Shown piece by piece: positions 52,201 through 58,389 of a DNA stretch of 64,000 nt. Source of the stretch: Echinococcus granulosus (Eukaryota; Platyhelminthes; Cestoda; Cyclophyllidea; Taeniidae); NCBI RefSeq assembly GCF_000524195.1, contig NW_020170388.1, forward strand, positions 1,168,576-1,232,575, written 5' to 3'. Below the pieces are notes generated by a model. The model saw nothing but the letters and a program-made list of their open reading frames with translations, was not told the origin of the DNA and searched no databases. Position 1 is the first letter of the stretch, and each line of letters begins with the position of its first letter. The position numbers and the translations under genes were made by a program.

Positions 52201-55200
52201 AAGCGACATGAAAAAGCTGAGACTTATTCAGGACGCAAATCGGCGGTTGGTGGGTGACACAGGTCACCCATGTACTTTAAAATTCAACACCCAACAGACC
52301 CCTGAAGAAGTACAAATATTTACAGCGATTTCAAAAATTGTTATTTAAATAGCTAAAGGTTTTGTATTAAATATCAGCAACGCAAAATTTTGAGCAGAAC
52401 CTAACGTGGCCAATTTTTGAAACATCAAAGGACCAGAAATTACATTAATTTGACAAAAGAAACCTGTTGAAAAAGCGAAAGAACAGGGAGAACCCAAAAC
52501 GTTTGTCACCTAGCAAAAAATGGACACCGAGTTGCAATGAAATAGCCCTGCATGCTCTAAGCCAGGCAACTCGAAATTCATGCTGAGGCGCTGCAGCTTG
52601 AGCAATCTAAACGGATGGCAAGATACCCTGGAAAAGCCCATTTTTGTGACACTAAATTTCACCTTCACTGCTACAGATTATGAAGTTTCACTAAGTAGTG
52701 AAAATAGTTCAAGCCCAATAAGGCAAACCTACTGAACACGAAACAAGCTAAAGGATTGTAAAACAGTTGCCATCTAACATTTTAATACAGAACAAGCCCA
52801 AAAGTTAAGCGAAATATCGATCGATTAAATAAAATAATCAGAAATATTTTACTTCTGGTGAAAAAACACTTATAGTAGAAGGTGAGGGTCAGCCATTTTG
52901 GAAGAATAAAAACTGAGATCCACGAAATCCCACATGAAAGGCTTAGTGAGAGGGCGCACGACTATGGATTTCATGGAGCAGTGGGACTCTGAAGACTGTT
53001 CCCATTTAACACAAAAACTTGCGTATCTGATTATTGAGACGGAATAACCTTGGATGGGTCAAGTCCAGCACTAAAAAACCTATGAGAAAACGGTGATACG
53101 TATTCTGTTTAAATTAGTAATTAACGCTAATAATTACGGATTCTGATTAGGGAATAAAAAGCCAATCGCTAGAAAAAATAAGAAGAGAAATAACCTGAAC
53201 GCAATCCCGAAAGCCTACTGAGGTTGCTCAAAAGATGCATAAAATTGGTGTTTTTGATTGTCAGCGTCTGAAAACAGCTGGACAGTGACAAATTGAGGAA
53301 AGAAAGCTCACCCGGACCATCCCATGGTTCGAGCAGGCTGGCAGCCCACTTGTAGAAGACGCGTTTGTGCTGGGGCATGGCCTCGTCTGCCTGCCATGCC
53401 TCAGGAATCATGGAGATGACCACTTCGGGCAGGGATCGAGTACTACAATAGCAGAGGAATTCCAGAAGGTTGTCAAAGCATCCCGAGTCAGACATCCCGC
53501 TCTCGATGATTGGGAAAAGCTGTTTAAGCCTCTCCCCAAACCGTGTGCTTTCCATCAGTGCCTGACGTGCCCGTGCGTAGTTCACATTCCCCTAAAATAA
53601 GGAAAAATGCGCATTTAGTTTGATAGTAATTATTTGGCAAAAAGGGGGAGCTAAAACCATACGGAGAGCAAAGCTTTACACTCATACCACCTATGACACC
53701 AGTCCCCAGCTCTTCGGAGATCGGTGACGAATTCACAGAAGAAAAAATTGCATTAATAACATATTTACCATCAGTACTAAAAAAATTAGCAAAGATTTCA
53801 TAATCCTCAACATAACACGATGTGGTGGTTCCAAAGAGAGATAGCTCTCTTGACTGAAGTGATGTGAAGCCATTCTCACATAATCCCCTAACATACCGCT
53901 TAACAGGTAGCCAGTCTTAGAGAGACGTAGACACCAACCCATAGGAGGAGAGTTCAGTTTAAAACATTTCACCAACCCTTAGTGTGTTGATTTCACCATT
54001 ATGCGCCATCATGCGTTGCGGATGGGCTCGAGACCACGAAGGGAAGGTGTTAGTCGAGAAGCGATTGTGCACGATTGCGAAGTGGGTTCTGAAGTCGGGT
54101 GACTGAAGATCCTCGAAGTAATCCCACAGCTGACGGCTCGTAAACATACCCTGGGAAAAATTAAATTCATTGAAAATAGAGGCTTACAAAGATTAGGCTC
54201 CCTTAGATAAAAAATCTCTCAGCCAACCTTGTAGACCACAGTATTTGGCGACAGACTGCATATGTAGGCAATTTCATCTGTTTCGAACTTATGTGAAGCA
54301 TACTTTCGAAGAAAGAATACCTGAAATGTAAAAGGAACACTCTTAAAAGTGCGCTATCTCGAAGGGGTTCATTAATGTGTCTAGTGAGAAGTACAAAGGC
54401 CAGTGCTGAGCTTTGACTTGCGATTTTTATTTTAAAGTGGCTGGGGTTTTAGGTACAAATCTGTGATATACATTTTAATGGATAGAGAGTATAGTTTATT
54501 GGTTAGTTAGTTTCTTTGTGGTCGTAATGCAGCGCCTTTTCATGACAAAAACAATGCAAGTTAAAAGCTTTTACTCAAATTAATTTGAGTATCTAGCAAA
54601 TGGTGGTAATTTTTTTTCTGGACTTTAAGTTATGTTTGATCCCTGTATTCCTGAGTACTTAAGAAATCATTCTTTATATAATCAATCTCTAATCTTATCC
54701 CCATTATGAATAAATTTATGCACTATGCAGAAAATTAAAGTAGTCATTTACTTCATGCTTAAAATTTTGATCCGAACCTTGATATCGTATGAAGTTAAAC
54801 AGATGGTTTAACTCACTTTGCAGACAAATTTCATATTTTTAAAGTCCTCTTCCTTCCCATTTGGCACTACGAAGACCTATAAGTTGCAGAAAAGAAAAAC
54901 ATATTAATTTTTCAATTTAAAGACATCATCCCAAATCTCTGCAATCACTTTCACCTGAATAGTGACGGGTTCTGCGAAGGCTGCAACTGGTCCAATTTGT
55001 GAGTTGTTAACATCTGCTTTGCGCCAGAACAGAACCTGAAAGATAGAAATTTGAATGGAGAGCAGCGAAAAGAGAGTGGAGAGAAAAGTCAGCATTTAGT
55101 TGAAACCAACCCGCATTTCACACTCCTCGGCGTACTCGGCGAAGCGGTGCATCGCTTCCTCCACCCTGTCCTTCTCGTTGATGAAGAACATTCCGACCGC

Positions 55201-58200
55201 AAATTCGCCCAAGGGTGGCAATGTGACACCTGCCTCTCTAAAGAACAAAAAAAATATTCGTCTTAGAGTTTTTGTCAAATAAATAAATACCAGAAAATAG
55301 TAGAGTCAAGCGTCTCCGTGACTTTCAAGATTGGTGCTGAAATATTCTCGTACCTATAATCCCTTCTCATGAATGGTCAACCAGAAATTTAGATCACGCC
55401 TTTACAATAAATTTAAAAGTAGCAGAGACGTGCGGCGAGCTTCCAGTCATTTGAGGTTCTATTTGATTTTGCACTGACAACTGAGGGGTATCACAATAAA
55501 CTCATTTTCTGAGCGGGTTTAGTTATTTGAAGATAAATGAATACCAAAGATTCATAATTTAAGCACATAATAATAACAGTCTCCGAAGGGTAAATATCTC
55601 GGTTTAAACACATTGGCTGTTACTCTATTATGGTGTTCTAGTATTATGCTTTGAGAAGGCAAAAATTATTCCTATCACAGGTCTTTTGCAAATAAAATAA
55701 TCGGAGATGGAGGAAAGAACAGCTTTCTGCAACTCTTTCCCAAAATACTTTATTATTGATGGATTGTTTAGTGTGAAATTCAAAGCTAAAGTAAAAGTAG
55801 CCTTAGAAATGATTCAAAAATAGTTGATAATGCAGGATGATTAAGGAAGATCAAATATAACTGCAATCTACGCTTCTACGAGCGGTATAAATCAGGTACT
55901 TTTCAAGATAAAACTTCCCATCAGTTCCGACGCAGCCAAGACACGGGACAATTTCCCATTGACACCAAATCAACTATAAAGACTCACGCAGATGAGGGTC
56001 AATTCCCTATTCTCGTTTAGTCAACTAGTGACTTGACCTAAAGCCATTTCAACCAGTACTGAGGGGTGGAAATAAAGAACTCACTTAGCGAAGCGTTCGT
56101 AGAGCTCATAGGGAACGCCAGTCATAACACCGGCGCCGTCTCCCGTCTCATCGTCGCACCCGCATGCTCCTCGGTGCTCCATGCGGTTGAGCATGGTGTT
56201 CGCCTGCTCAATCACCTACAAAAAGCAGCAGTACTAGCATGGGTGTGCTAAAATATCTCTCTAATCCTTAACCGAAATCCAAACAAAGATGGGTGTACAA
56301 GTAACAGACAGGGGTTTCTGACGTCCTAAACATGCCTCTTAAACTGACCTAGATTAGTAGATCCCCAATTAAGTGCAAAAGTGTGAAATAGATCTAAGAC
56401 AAAAATAACAGCGCACATTCCTTAAAAGTGTATTGATGACAATAACGATACCGAGATATCACCGAGTAGTGTATTACCGAACGTTTACCACGGCACCACA
56501 ATTAAAAAATGCACCCGCAATACAGACAAAGCCATCACTGAAGTTTAAGAATGATCCTATCTCCTTTATTTGTCATTAAAATTACGAAAACAATCTAGAT
56601 TTCAGAATGTGTTTAAATTCTTTCGAGTTGTAATCCGCGAAAAATTTTGGTTTTTTTCACACTATGCACTTGTCTGAAAAAGCGGCCCCTGTCATGTGCT
56701 TGCCTCAACAACAACGCAAATCACAAAAATTTTCGACAAAGTACATCCATAAGGTGATCGCACCCCAACCTACTCAACACCTTCCGTTTTTGATCTTCTT
56801 TTCAAATGAAACATGTCTCCAGCACTGACCCGGCTACCACCTCGTAAGTCAGTTAAATGGAAAATATTCTCGATTGGATACAAGAAAGGCGGATATAAGT
56901 CTTACCAGGAAGTTGTTGAAGAAGACGCCAGAATAACGCTAGACGGTGTGACTGCAAATAACCTTTATTTAAGCGCTAAAAGCCACCCAAATTTTAGCAA
57001 AAAAAAACAAGAAATGCGTCTATTTTAAGCAGCCCCATAGCCAAACAGATGATACCACTACGAACGCCTTTGAAGCTGCCTTTGTTATTAGAAAGGGTTC
57101 TCGCTCTTTACTCACTGTCACCAAACTCAGGCATCCTTTTGTCTTGTAAATTTTTTCCATGCCATCAACTAGACAGAAATCTAACTGGACAACGTTTGTT
57201 TGAACGACATTTCTTGATAGAAAGAAGGAATGGGTATTTTGCTTATGGTCAGGTAAATAAATTTTTCTGATTTTGAATCTATTACCGTTAGGAAAAGAAC
57301 TACAATTTACAAGTAAAATCCCATCAATGTTTCTAGCGTGTGACCCTTTTGACATACAATCAACTTTGGTAAATAATAGATAAGCCTTTCGTTTAAGCGA
57401 TGATCAAATCTGCAAGCCTAATTAATTGCAATCGCCAAAGCAAATAAATTATCTACAGGTTCACTTAGTGTTCATGCTATTGCCAAAAAATAAACCTTTT
57501 AGTCATCTCTCACACCATACAGGTATACACCAGGGTCTCGCGCATGACCTCCACATTATTAACTAAACGTTGACACTGACTATGTAATTTTAGGTTTGGT
57601 GTGAAGTAAATAATTTTTCTGCTTTCACTTGGTCTCATTTTTACAAAGTTAAATCCTTCTTAGGAGTTCAAAGGCCACTTTATCTCCAAAAATGACAAAG
57701 TGCATACACCACGCAGTTTGTTCAACAAATCAGATGAAATAAAAGAGCTAAAATTAGCTCGCAGGACCAGAGAGGAAAATGCACATGTGCCCCGCCAACA
57801 GCACGCGTGTCCATGACTAAGCAGAAGTGGGGAAGTTAGCCTCGTATTTACCACGCGCTTCTTACCACATGAGGTAATATTTAGGCGCATAACACGTGCT
57901 CCTGATACGCGCAGAAATGTAATATATAAGATATCCATTTCGAACTGACATGCGACTTTAAAATAAGGATAAAGGTGCACTTACAAAATGAGTACGACTA
58001 AAAATTCGCCTAATCCCATAAGCTAACTAAATGCAGATAAGAAAACGATGAGATCTTGATTTTAGAATATTCTTGAATCTTAAAGTCTCATGACAGCGGA
58101 AGGCACGGAACTTACCATGGTAGATCTTTCGCCATGGACATTGGCAACGAAGCCCACACCACAAGCATCATGTTCGTCACGAGAATCAAAAAGTCCACAC

Positions 58201-58232
58201 CTGTAATGTTCAATTTTCTTGTCAAAAGCCAT
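16135..58232 (-). CDS. Glutamate synthase [NAD(P)H], fused alpha-beta type, 30 coding exons
   Basis: Makes two L-glutamates from L-glutamine and 2-oxoglutarate using NADH or NADPH; which cofactor cannot be told here. Thirty exons join without a frame break into 6,702 nt (2,233 residues), close to other eukaryotic fused GOGATs. Domains in order: class II glutaminase (about 24-440, nucleophile Cys24, R233-FSTN, H253-NGE); central domain (about 450-850); FMN/3Fe-4S synthase domain (about 900-1270, cysteines 1202, 1208, 1213); GXGXG beta-helix (about 1370-1590); low-complexity linker (about 1622-1680); beta part with Fe-S cysteines 1733, 1736, 1741, 1747, 1786, 1790, 1794, FAD motif GSGPSG (1841-1846), NAD(P)H motif GGGDTG (2016-2021) and a second FAD motif at the C-terminus. 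Start is the first ATG (58232), giving a 23-residue propeptide before Cys24. No obvious mitochondrial or secretory signal, so probably cytosolic. Introns total about 35.4 kb: 20 phase 0, six phase 1, three phase 2. Confidence 0.96.
16284..17413 (-). other. Intron 29, containing exact-repeat copy 2
   Basis: 1,130-bp intron, donor GTGGGT, phase 1. It holds the second copy of the 256-bp exact repeat (16912-17167). The rest is AT-rich with nothing recognised. Confidence 0.85.
16912..17167. repeat. Exact 256-bp direct repeat, copy 2
   Basis: Identical to 12929-13184 and offset by 3,983 bp. It lies wholly within intron 29, about 250 bp from exon 29, so it does not alter the coding sequence. Flanks of the two copies share no similarity. 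Confidence 0.95.
17414..17581 (-). CDS. GOGAT exon 29 (residues 2129-2185)
   Basis: Encodes [20 protein letters not shown] and continues to VYAAG, the NAD(P)H/FAD domain segment typical of the GOGAT beta part. Acceptor TTCTGCAG; donor GTGGGT. The frame stays open into both introns (17037-17732), but family alignment and splice sites set these limits. Confidence 0.93.
17582..19261 (-). other. Intron 28
   Basis: 1,680-bp AT-rich intron, donor GTGAGT, phase 1. No repeat, RNA or nested gene was recognised. Confidence 0.85.
19262..19553 (-). CDS. GOGAT exon 28 (residues 2032-2129)
   Basis: Starts [11 protein letters not shown] directly after the NAD(P)H-binding Rossmann motif. Includes [18 protein letters not shown], a segment typical of GltD-like subunits. 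The acceptor (CACTCAAAG) has a weak pyrimidine tract; donor GTGAGT. Confidence 0.93.
19855..20000. repeat. Degenerate 4-bp-period tract in intron 27
   Basis: Words such as GACAGACT, GGTGGATA and AGAGAGGCAG recur, with purine-rich sequence on the plus strand. It looks like a decayed tetranucleotide repeat. Compare the larger tract in intron 19. Confidence 0.45.
20097..20323 (-). CDS. GOGAT exon 27 (residues 1956-2031)
   Basis: Contains [13 protein letters not shown] and then [15 protein letters not shown], the Rossmann fold that binds NAD(P)H (GGGDTG at residues 2016-2021). Between them is a Ser/Thr/Ala-rich loop (about 1977-1990). Acceptor TTTGTAG; donor GTGAGT. Confidence 0.95.
20324..21887 (-). 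other. Intron 26
   Basis: 1,564-bp AT-rich intron, phase 1. A moderately GC-richer stretch near 21215-21340 was not identified. Nothing else seen. Confidence 0.8.
21888..22188 (-). CDS. GOGAT exon 26 (residues 1856-1956)
   Basis: Continues the FAD-binding fold with [20 protein letters not shown] and later [19 protein letters not shown], both characteristic of the GOGAT beta part and related oxidoreductases. Acceptor CTATCAG; donor GTGAGT, phase 1. Confidence 0.95.
22822..23100 (-). CDS. GOGAT exon 25 (residues 1763-1855)
   Basis: Carries the second group of Fe-S cysteines in [13 protein letters not shown] (Cys1786, 1790, 1794) and the first FAD motif [17 protein letters not shown] (GSGPSG at 1841-1846). 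Donor GTTAGT has T at +3. Confidence 0.96.
23101..24710 (-). other. Intron 24
   Basis: 1,610-bp intron with canonical donor GTAAGT. A decayed 4-bp-period tract lies near 24385-24510. The rest is AT-rich with nothing recognised. Confidence 0.8.
24385..24510. repeat. Degenerate 4-bp-period tract in intron 24
   Basis: GTGGATGGAGAG, TTGAATGAAGG and GATGAGTGAACAGACAAAGG words recur with the purine strand on plus, as in the intron 19 tract. Confidence 0.4.
24711..25016 (-). CDS. GOGAT exon 24 (residues 1661-1762), start of beta part
   Basis: Begins in the linker and enters the small-subunit-like part: [19 protein letters not shown], then [20 protein letters not shown] with cysteines 1733, 1736, 1741 and 1747 for the N-terminal Fe-S clusters. 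Acceptor CCCCTTAG; donor GTAAGT. Confidence 0.96.
25754..25957 (-). CDS. GOGAT exon 23 (residues 1593-1660), alpha-beta linker
   Basis: [20 protein letters not shown] closes the alpha part and PNDYRAAL follows. The remainder, about residues 1622-1660, is low-complexity (Asn/Thr/Ser, then an acidic stretch and an Ala run) and probably forms the flexible link to the beta part. Acceptor TTCCCAG; donor GTGAGT. Confidence 0.92.
25958..26045 (-). other. Intron 22 (88 bp)
   Basis: One of five introns of 75-88 bp. Donor GTGGGT, acceptor TTCCCAG. It encloses a perfect hairpin at 25990-26010. Confidence 0.92.
25990..26010. repeat. 9-bp perfect hairpin inside the 88-bp intron
   Basis: ACTGATCCC, a 3-nt loop AAA, then GGGATCAGT. 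It is centred about 45 nt from the donor and 40 nt from the acceptor, so folding could bring the splice signals closer together. Confidence 0.85.
26046..26287 (-). CDS. GOGAT exon 22 (residues 1512-1592)
   Basis: [20 protein letters not shown] and [17 protein letters not shown] form the C-terminal turns of the beta-helix (GXGXG) domain of the alpha part. Acceptor TTCTACAG; donor GTGGGT. Confidence 0.96.
26288..27107 (-). other. Intron 21
   Basis: 820-bp intron, donor GTTTGT, phase 1. The stretch near 26640-26890 is less AT-rich than the rest and contains CpG words and C-runs. I see no matching copy in the window. Confidence 0.75.
27108..27396 (-). CDS. GOGAT exon 21 (residues 1416-1512)
   Basis: [19 protein letters not shown], then [15 protein letters not shown] and [20 protein letters not shown]: the glycine-rich beta-helix domain. 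Acceptor CTTCTCCCTAAG; donor GTTTGT. Confidence 0.95.
27397..29196 (-). other. Intron 20
   Basis: 1,800-bp AT-rich intron, donor GTGGGT, phase 0. No repeat or nested gene was recognised. Confidence 0.8.
29197..29634 (-). CDS. GOGAT exon 20 (residues 1270-1415)
   Basis: Starts [19 protein letters not shown] and ends GLPKTRRLE, leading from the synthase barrel into the beta-helix domain. The middle includes [20 protein letters not shown], a conserved GOGAT segment. The open frame runs past the chosen donor to 29140, but the GTGGGT donor at 29195-29196 joins RRLE to VNLRGHAGQ as the family requires. Confidence 0.92.
29760..30860. repeat. Decayed tetranucleotide (GGAT/GAAT-like) tract filling most of intron 19
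   Basis: About 1.1 kb in which ATGGATGG, GAATGAAT, AGATAGAT, GACAGAC and similar words recur at 4-bp spacing with many substitutions. The plus strand is purine-rich, so the transcript strand is pyrimidine-rich. It looks like an old expanded tetranucleotide repeat that has decayed. It nearly spans the 1,349-bp intron (29635-30983). Confidence 0.7.
30984..31264 (-). CDS. GOGAT exon 19 (residues 1176-1269), 3Fe-4S cluster
   Basis: [20 protein letters not shown] followed by [12 protein letters not shown], the C-x5-C-x4-C ligands of the 3Fe-4S cluster (Cys1202, 1208, 1213), then PVGICTQDP. Acceptor TTACAG; donor GTAGGC. Confidence 0.97.
31265..33732 (-). other. Intron 18
   Basis: 2,468-bp intron, donor GTAGGT, phase 1. 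A slightly GC-richer stretch lies near 31985-32100. Small open frames, for example 32240-32464 (+), have no known product. No nested gene was recognised. Confidence 0.75.
33733..33913 (-). CDS. GOGAT exon 18 (residues 1116-1176), FMN-binding core
   Basis: [20 protein letters not shown] then [15 protein letters not shown] and [11 protein letters not shown], core strands and loops of the FMN barrel. Its frame was recovered from the raw sequence and the neighbouring exons. Acceptor CTTATAG; donor GTAGGT. Confidence 0.95.
34279..34377 (-). CDS. GOGAT exon 17 (residues 1083-1115)
   Basis: [20 protein letters not shown] and [13 protein letters not shown], a short exon of the FMN barrel. Acceptor TCTTTCAG; donor GTAATA. 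Confidence 0.96.
35037..35255 (-). CDS. GOGAT exon 16 (residues 1010-1082)
   Basis: [20 protein letters not shown], then [17 protein letters not shown] and [15 protein letters not shown], among the most conserved GOGAT signatures. Acceptor GCTACAG; donor GTGAAC. Confidence 0.97.
35256..36391 (-). other. Intron 15
   Basis: 1,136-bp AT-rich intron, donor GTGAGG. A small plus-strand open frame at 35709-35963 has no known product. Nothing else recognised. Confidence 0.8.
36392..36712 (-). CDS. GOGAT exon 15 (residues 903-1009)
   Basis: Ends with [20 protein letters not shown] and [19 protein letters not shown], the start of the synthase domain. Acceptor TTCCCCAG; donor GTGAGG. Confidence 0.96.
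37321..37674 (-). CDS. GOGAT exon 14 (residues 785-902)
   Basis: [20 protein letters not shown], then [20 protein letters not shown] and [18 protein letters not shown]. The loop between them (about 845-874) seems longer than I remember in bacterial GltB. Donor GTTTGC. Confidence 0.95.
37675..37753 (-). other. Intron 13 (79 bp) with a GC donor
   Basis: The donor reads AAG|GCAAGT and the acceptor CGTTCTTAG|GT. Only the GC donor keeps the conserved join NGILK|VMAKMG in frame. The nearest GT, 4 nt downstream, would break the frame. A GC-AG intron with otherwise perfect donor consensus. Confidence 0.9.
37754..37943 (-). CDS. GOGAT exon 13 (residues 721-784)
   Basis: [20 protein letters not shown] and [13 protein letters not shown], conserved central-domain segments. 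Acceptor ATTTTAG; the donor is the GC type described for intron 13. Confidence 0.95.
37944..39003 (-). other. Intron 12
   Basis: 1,060-bp intron, donor GTAATT, phase 2. AT-rich, nothing recognised. A long plus-strand frame (38800-39318) starts here but is the shadow of exon 12. Confidence 0.8.
39004..39455 (-). CDS. GOGAT exon 12 (residues 571-721)
   Basis: Largest exon. [20 protein letters not shown] opens the central domain, and [19 protein letters not shown] and [13 protein letters not shown] follow. A Ser/Thr-rich loop (about 611-625) interrupts it. Acceptor ACATCTCAG; donor GTAATT. Confidence 0.95.
39456..40875 (-). other. Intron 11
   Basis: 1,420-bp AT-rich intron, donor GTGAGT. No repeat, RNA or nested gene was recognised. 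Confidence 0.8.
40876..41026 (-). CDS. GOGAT exon 11 (residues 520-570)
   Basis: [20 protein letters not shown] and [18 protein letters not shown], the conserved join between glutaminase and central domains. Acceptor TCCTTAG; donor GTGAGT. Confidence 0.96.
41027..43505 (-). other. Intron 10
   Basis: 2,479-bp AT-rich intron, donor GTGCGT, phase 2. A small tandem duplication of a TTTAATGTTAA-like word lies near 42413-42437. Nothing else recognised. Confidence 0.8.
43506..43720 (-). CDS. GOGAT exon 10 (residues 449-520)
   Basis: [12 protein letters not shown] joins the glutaminase domain. [20 protein letters not shown] leads to the central domain. Between them is a Gly/Thr-rich stretch (about 478-495) that looks lineage-specific. 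Acceptor TCTTTTAG; donor GTGCGT. Confidence 0.93.
44330..44640. other. GC-rich, partly AGC-repetitive patch in intron 9
   Basis: Clearly GC-richer than the intron around it, with GCGCGCG words. Toward its right end AGTAGCAG-, GCAGAAGC- and GGAGTAGC-like triplet words recur. An open frame (44334-44630, +) ends Ser/Arg-rich, as triplet repeats often do. Probably a repeat insertion or an old triplet repeat. Confidence 0.4.
45470..45610. repeat. Degenerate 4-bp-period tract in intron 9
   Basis: ACGGACAGACAGAC and AGACAGATAAAGAGAC words recur, with purines on the plus strand as in the intron 19 tract. Confidence 0.4.
47222..47248. repeat. 10-bp perfect inverted repeat in intron 9
   Basis: GAGGAACGAG, a 7-nt spacer, then CTCGTTCCTC. 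It could form a stem-loop in the pre-mRNA. The stem is too short for a microRNA precursor. Confidence 0.8.
49208..49488 (-). CDS. GOGAT exon 9 (residues 355-448)
   Basis: [20 protein letters not shown], then SEVGVVDLP and [11 protein letters not shown], the C-terminal half of the glutaminase fold. Acceptor TACTCTTAG; donor GTGAGT. Confidence 0.96.
49489..53311 (-). other. Intron 8
   Basis: 3,823-bp intron, donor GTGAGC, phase 1. Contains a 109-codon plus-strand open frame from an ATG (52019-52348) with no recognisable domain, probably chance. An 8-bp stem with a 4-nt loop lies within that frame (52251-52270). Otherwise AT-rich. Confidence 0.75.
53312..53591 (-). CDS. GOGAT exon 8 (residues 262-355)
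   Basis: [15 protein letters not shown] completes the LRGN motif begun in exon 7. [13 protein letters not shown] and [13 protein letters not shown] follow, then [14 protein letters not shown]. Acceptor TTATTTTAG; donor GTGAGC. Confidence 0.97.
53592..53976 (-). other. Intron 7
   Basis: 385-bp intron with the unusual donor GTTGGT. Contains a small 7-bp stem-loop of AAGAGAG/CTCTCTT. No coding content was recognised. Confidence 0.85.
53977..54150 (-). CDS. GOGAT exon 7 (residues 204-261), glutaminase active site
   Basis: [18 protein letters not shown] and [12 protein letters not shown] carry the glutamine-binding Arg233 and the His-Asn-Gly motif (253-255) of class II amidotransferases. Acceptor TTTCCCAG; donor GTTGGT. 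Confidence 0.97.
54228..54320 (-). CDS. GOGAT exon 6 (residues 173-203)
   Basis: [13 protein letters not shown] and [14 protein letters not shown], the segment before the KG(M/L) join of GOGAT glutaminase domains. Acceptor CATTTCAG; donor GTTGGC; a 77-bp intron follows. Confidence 0.94.
54817..54876 (-). CDS. GOGAT exon 5 (residues 153-172)
   Basis: Only 20 codons, [20 protein letters not shown]. It was placed by frame, acceptor (ACTTATAG) and donor (GTGAGT), and by fit between conserved neighbours. Confidence 0.9.
54955..55035 (-). CDS. GOGAT exon 4 (residues 126-152)
   Basis: [18 protein letters not shown], matching the family's V-L-x-W-R-x-V-P-x-D-x-S-x-L-G pattern. Acceptor TCTTTCAG; donor GTGAAA. 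Confidence 0.95.
55111..55237 (-). CDS. GOGAT exon 3 (residues 83-125)
   Basis: [20 protein letters not shown], typical of the early glutaminase domain. The start was fixed by frame among three nearby AGs. Donor GTTGGT; a 75-bp intron, the shortest in the gene, follows. Confidence 0.93.
56085..56215 (-). CDS. GOGAT exon 2 (residues 40-83)
   Basis: [20 protein letters not shown] then [11 protein letters not shown], the conserved HRG...ETGDGAG block of the glutaminase. Acceptor TTTGTAG; donor GTGAGT, phase 2. Confidence 0.96.
56216..58115 (-). other. Intron 1
   Basis: 1,900-bp AT-rich intron, donor GTAAGT. First introns often carry enhancers, but no defined site can be named. The plus-strand frame 56813-57028 is unassigned. 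Confidence 0.8.
58116..58232 (-). CDS. GOGAT exon 1 (residues 1-39), start codon and catalytic Cys
   Basis: First ATG at 58230-58232. [19 protein letters not shown] holds Cys24, expected to become the N-terminal nucleophile once the 23-residue propeptide is removed. The frame stays open upstream to a GTG at 58274 but has no other ATG. A splice acceptor lies 11 nt before the ATG. Confidence 0.93.
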
Positions 58233-58243
58233 GTTGGAACACA

Positions 58244-58256
58244 CTAAGAGACAAAA
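58244..58256 (-). promoter_or_regulatory. Putative 3' splice site just upstream of the start codon (trans-splice or 5' UTR intron)
   Basis: The minus strand reads TTTTGTCTCTTAG, then 11 nt, then ATG. Flatworms add a spliced leader at such acceptors, and a cis 5' UTR intron is the alternative. If a leader ending in AUG were joined here, that AUG would be out of frame with the GOGAT ATG, so the gene's own ATG would still be the start. Confidence 0.45.
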
Positions 58257-58342
58257 CGTCCCAGTACCAAACACACGGCAAAATGTGCGACTGTGGGCGT
58301 TGTTGAAATATTATGAACGTCTGTTTATTAAAGCGAGCTCTG

Positions 58343-58389
58343 ATTGGCTAAGTGGAACAATCCTAAGAAGATCTTTAAATTCTTATTGG
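58343..58389 (-). promoter_or_regulatory. Two CCAAT boxes upstream of the gene
   Basis: CCAAT on the gene's strand at 58343-58347 and again at 58385-58389, about 111 and 153 nt before the ATG. Plausible NF-Y-type promoter sites. No clear TATA box was assigned. Confidence 0.3.

Noticed and set aside
58230..58274. Start of translation at 58274
   Set aside because: That codon is GTG, not ATG. The first ATG in frame is at 58232 and gives a propeptide of reasonable length.
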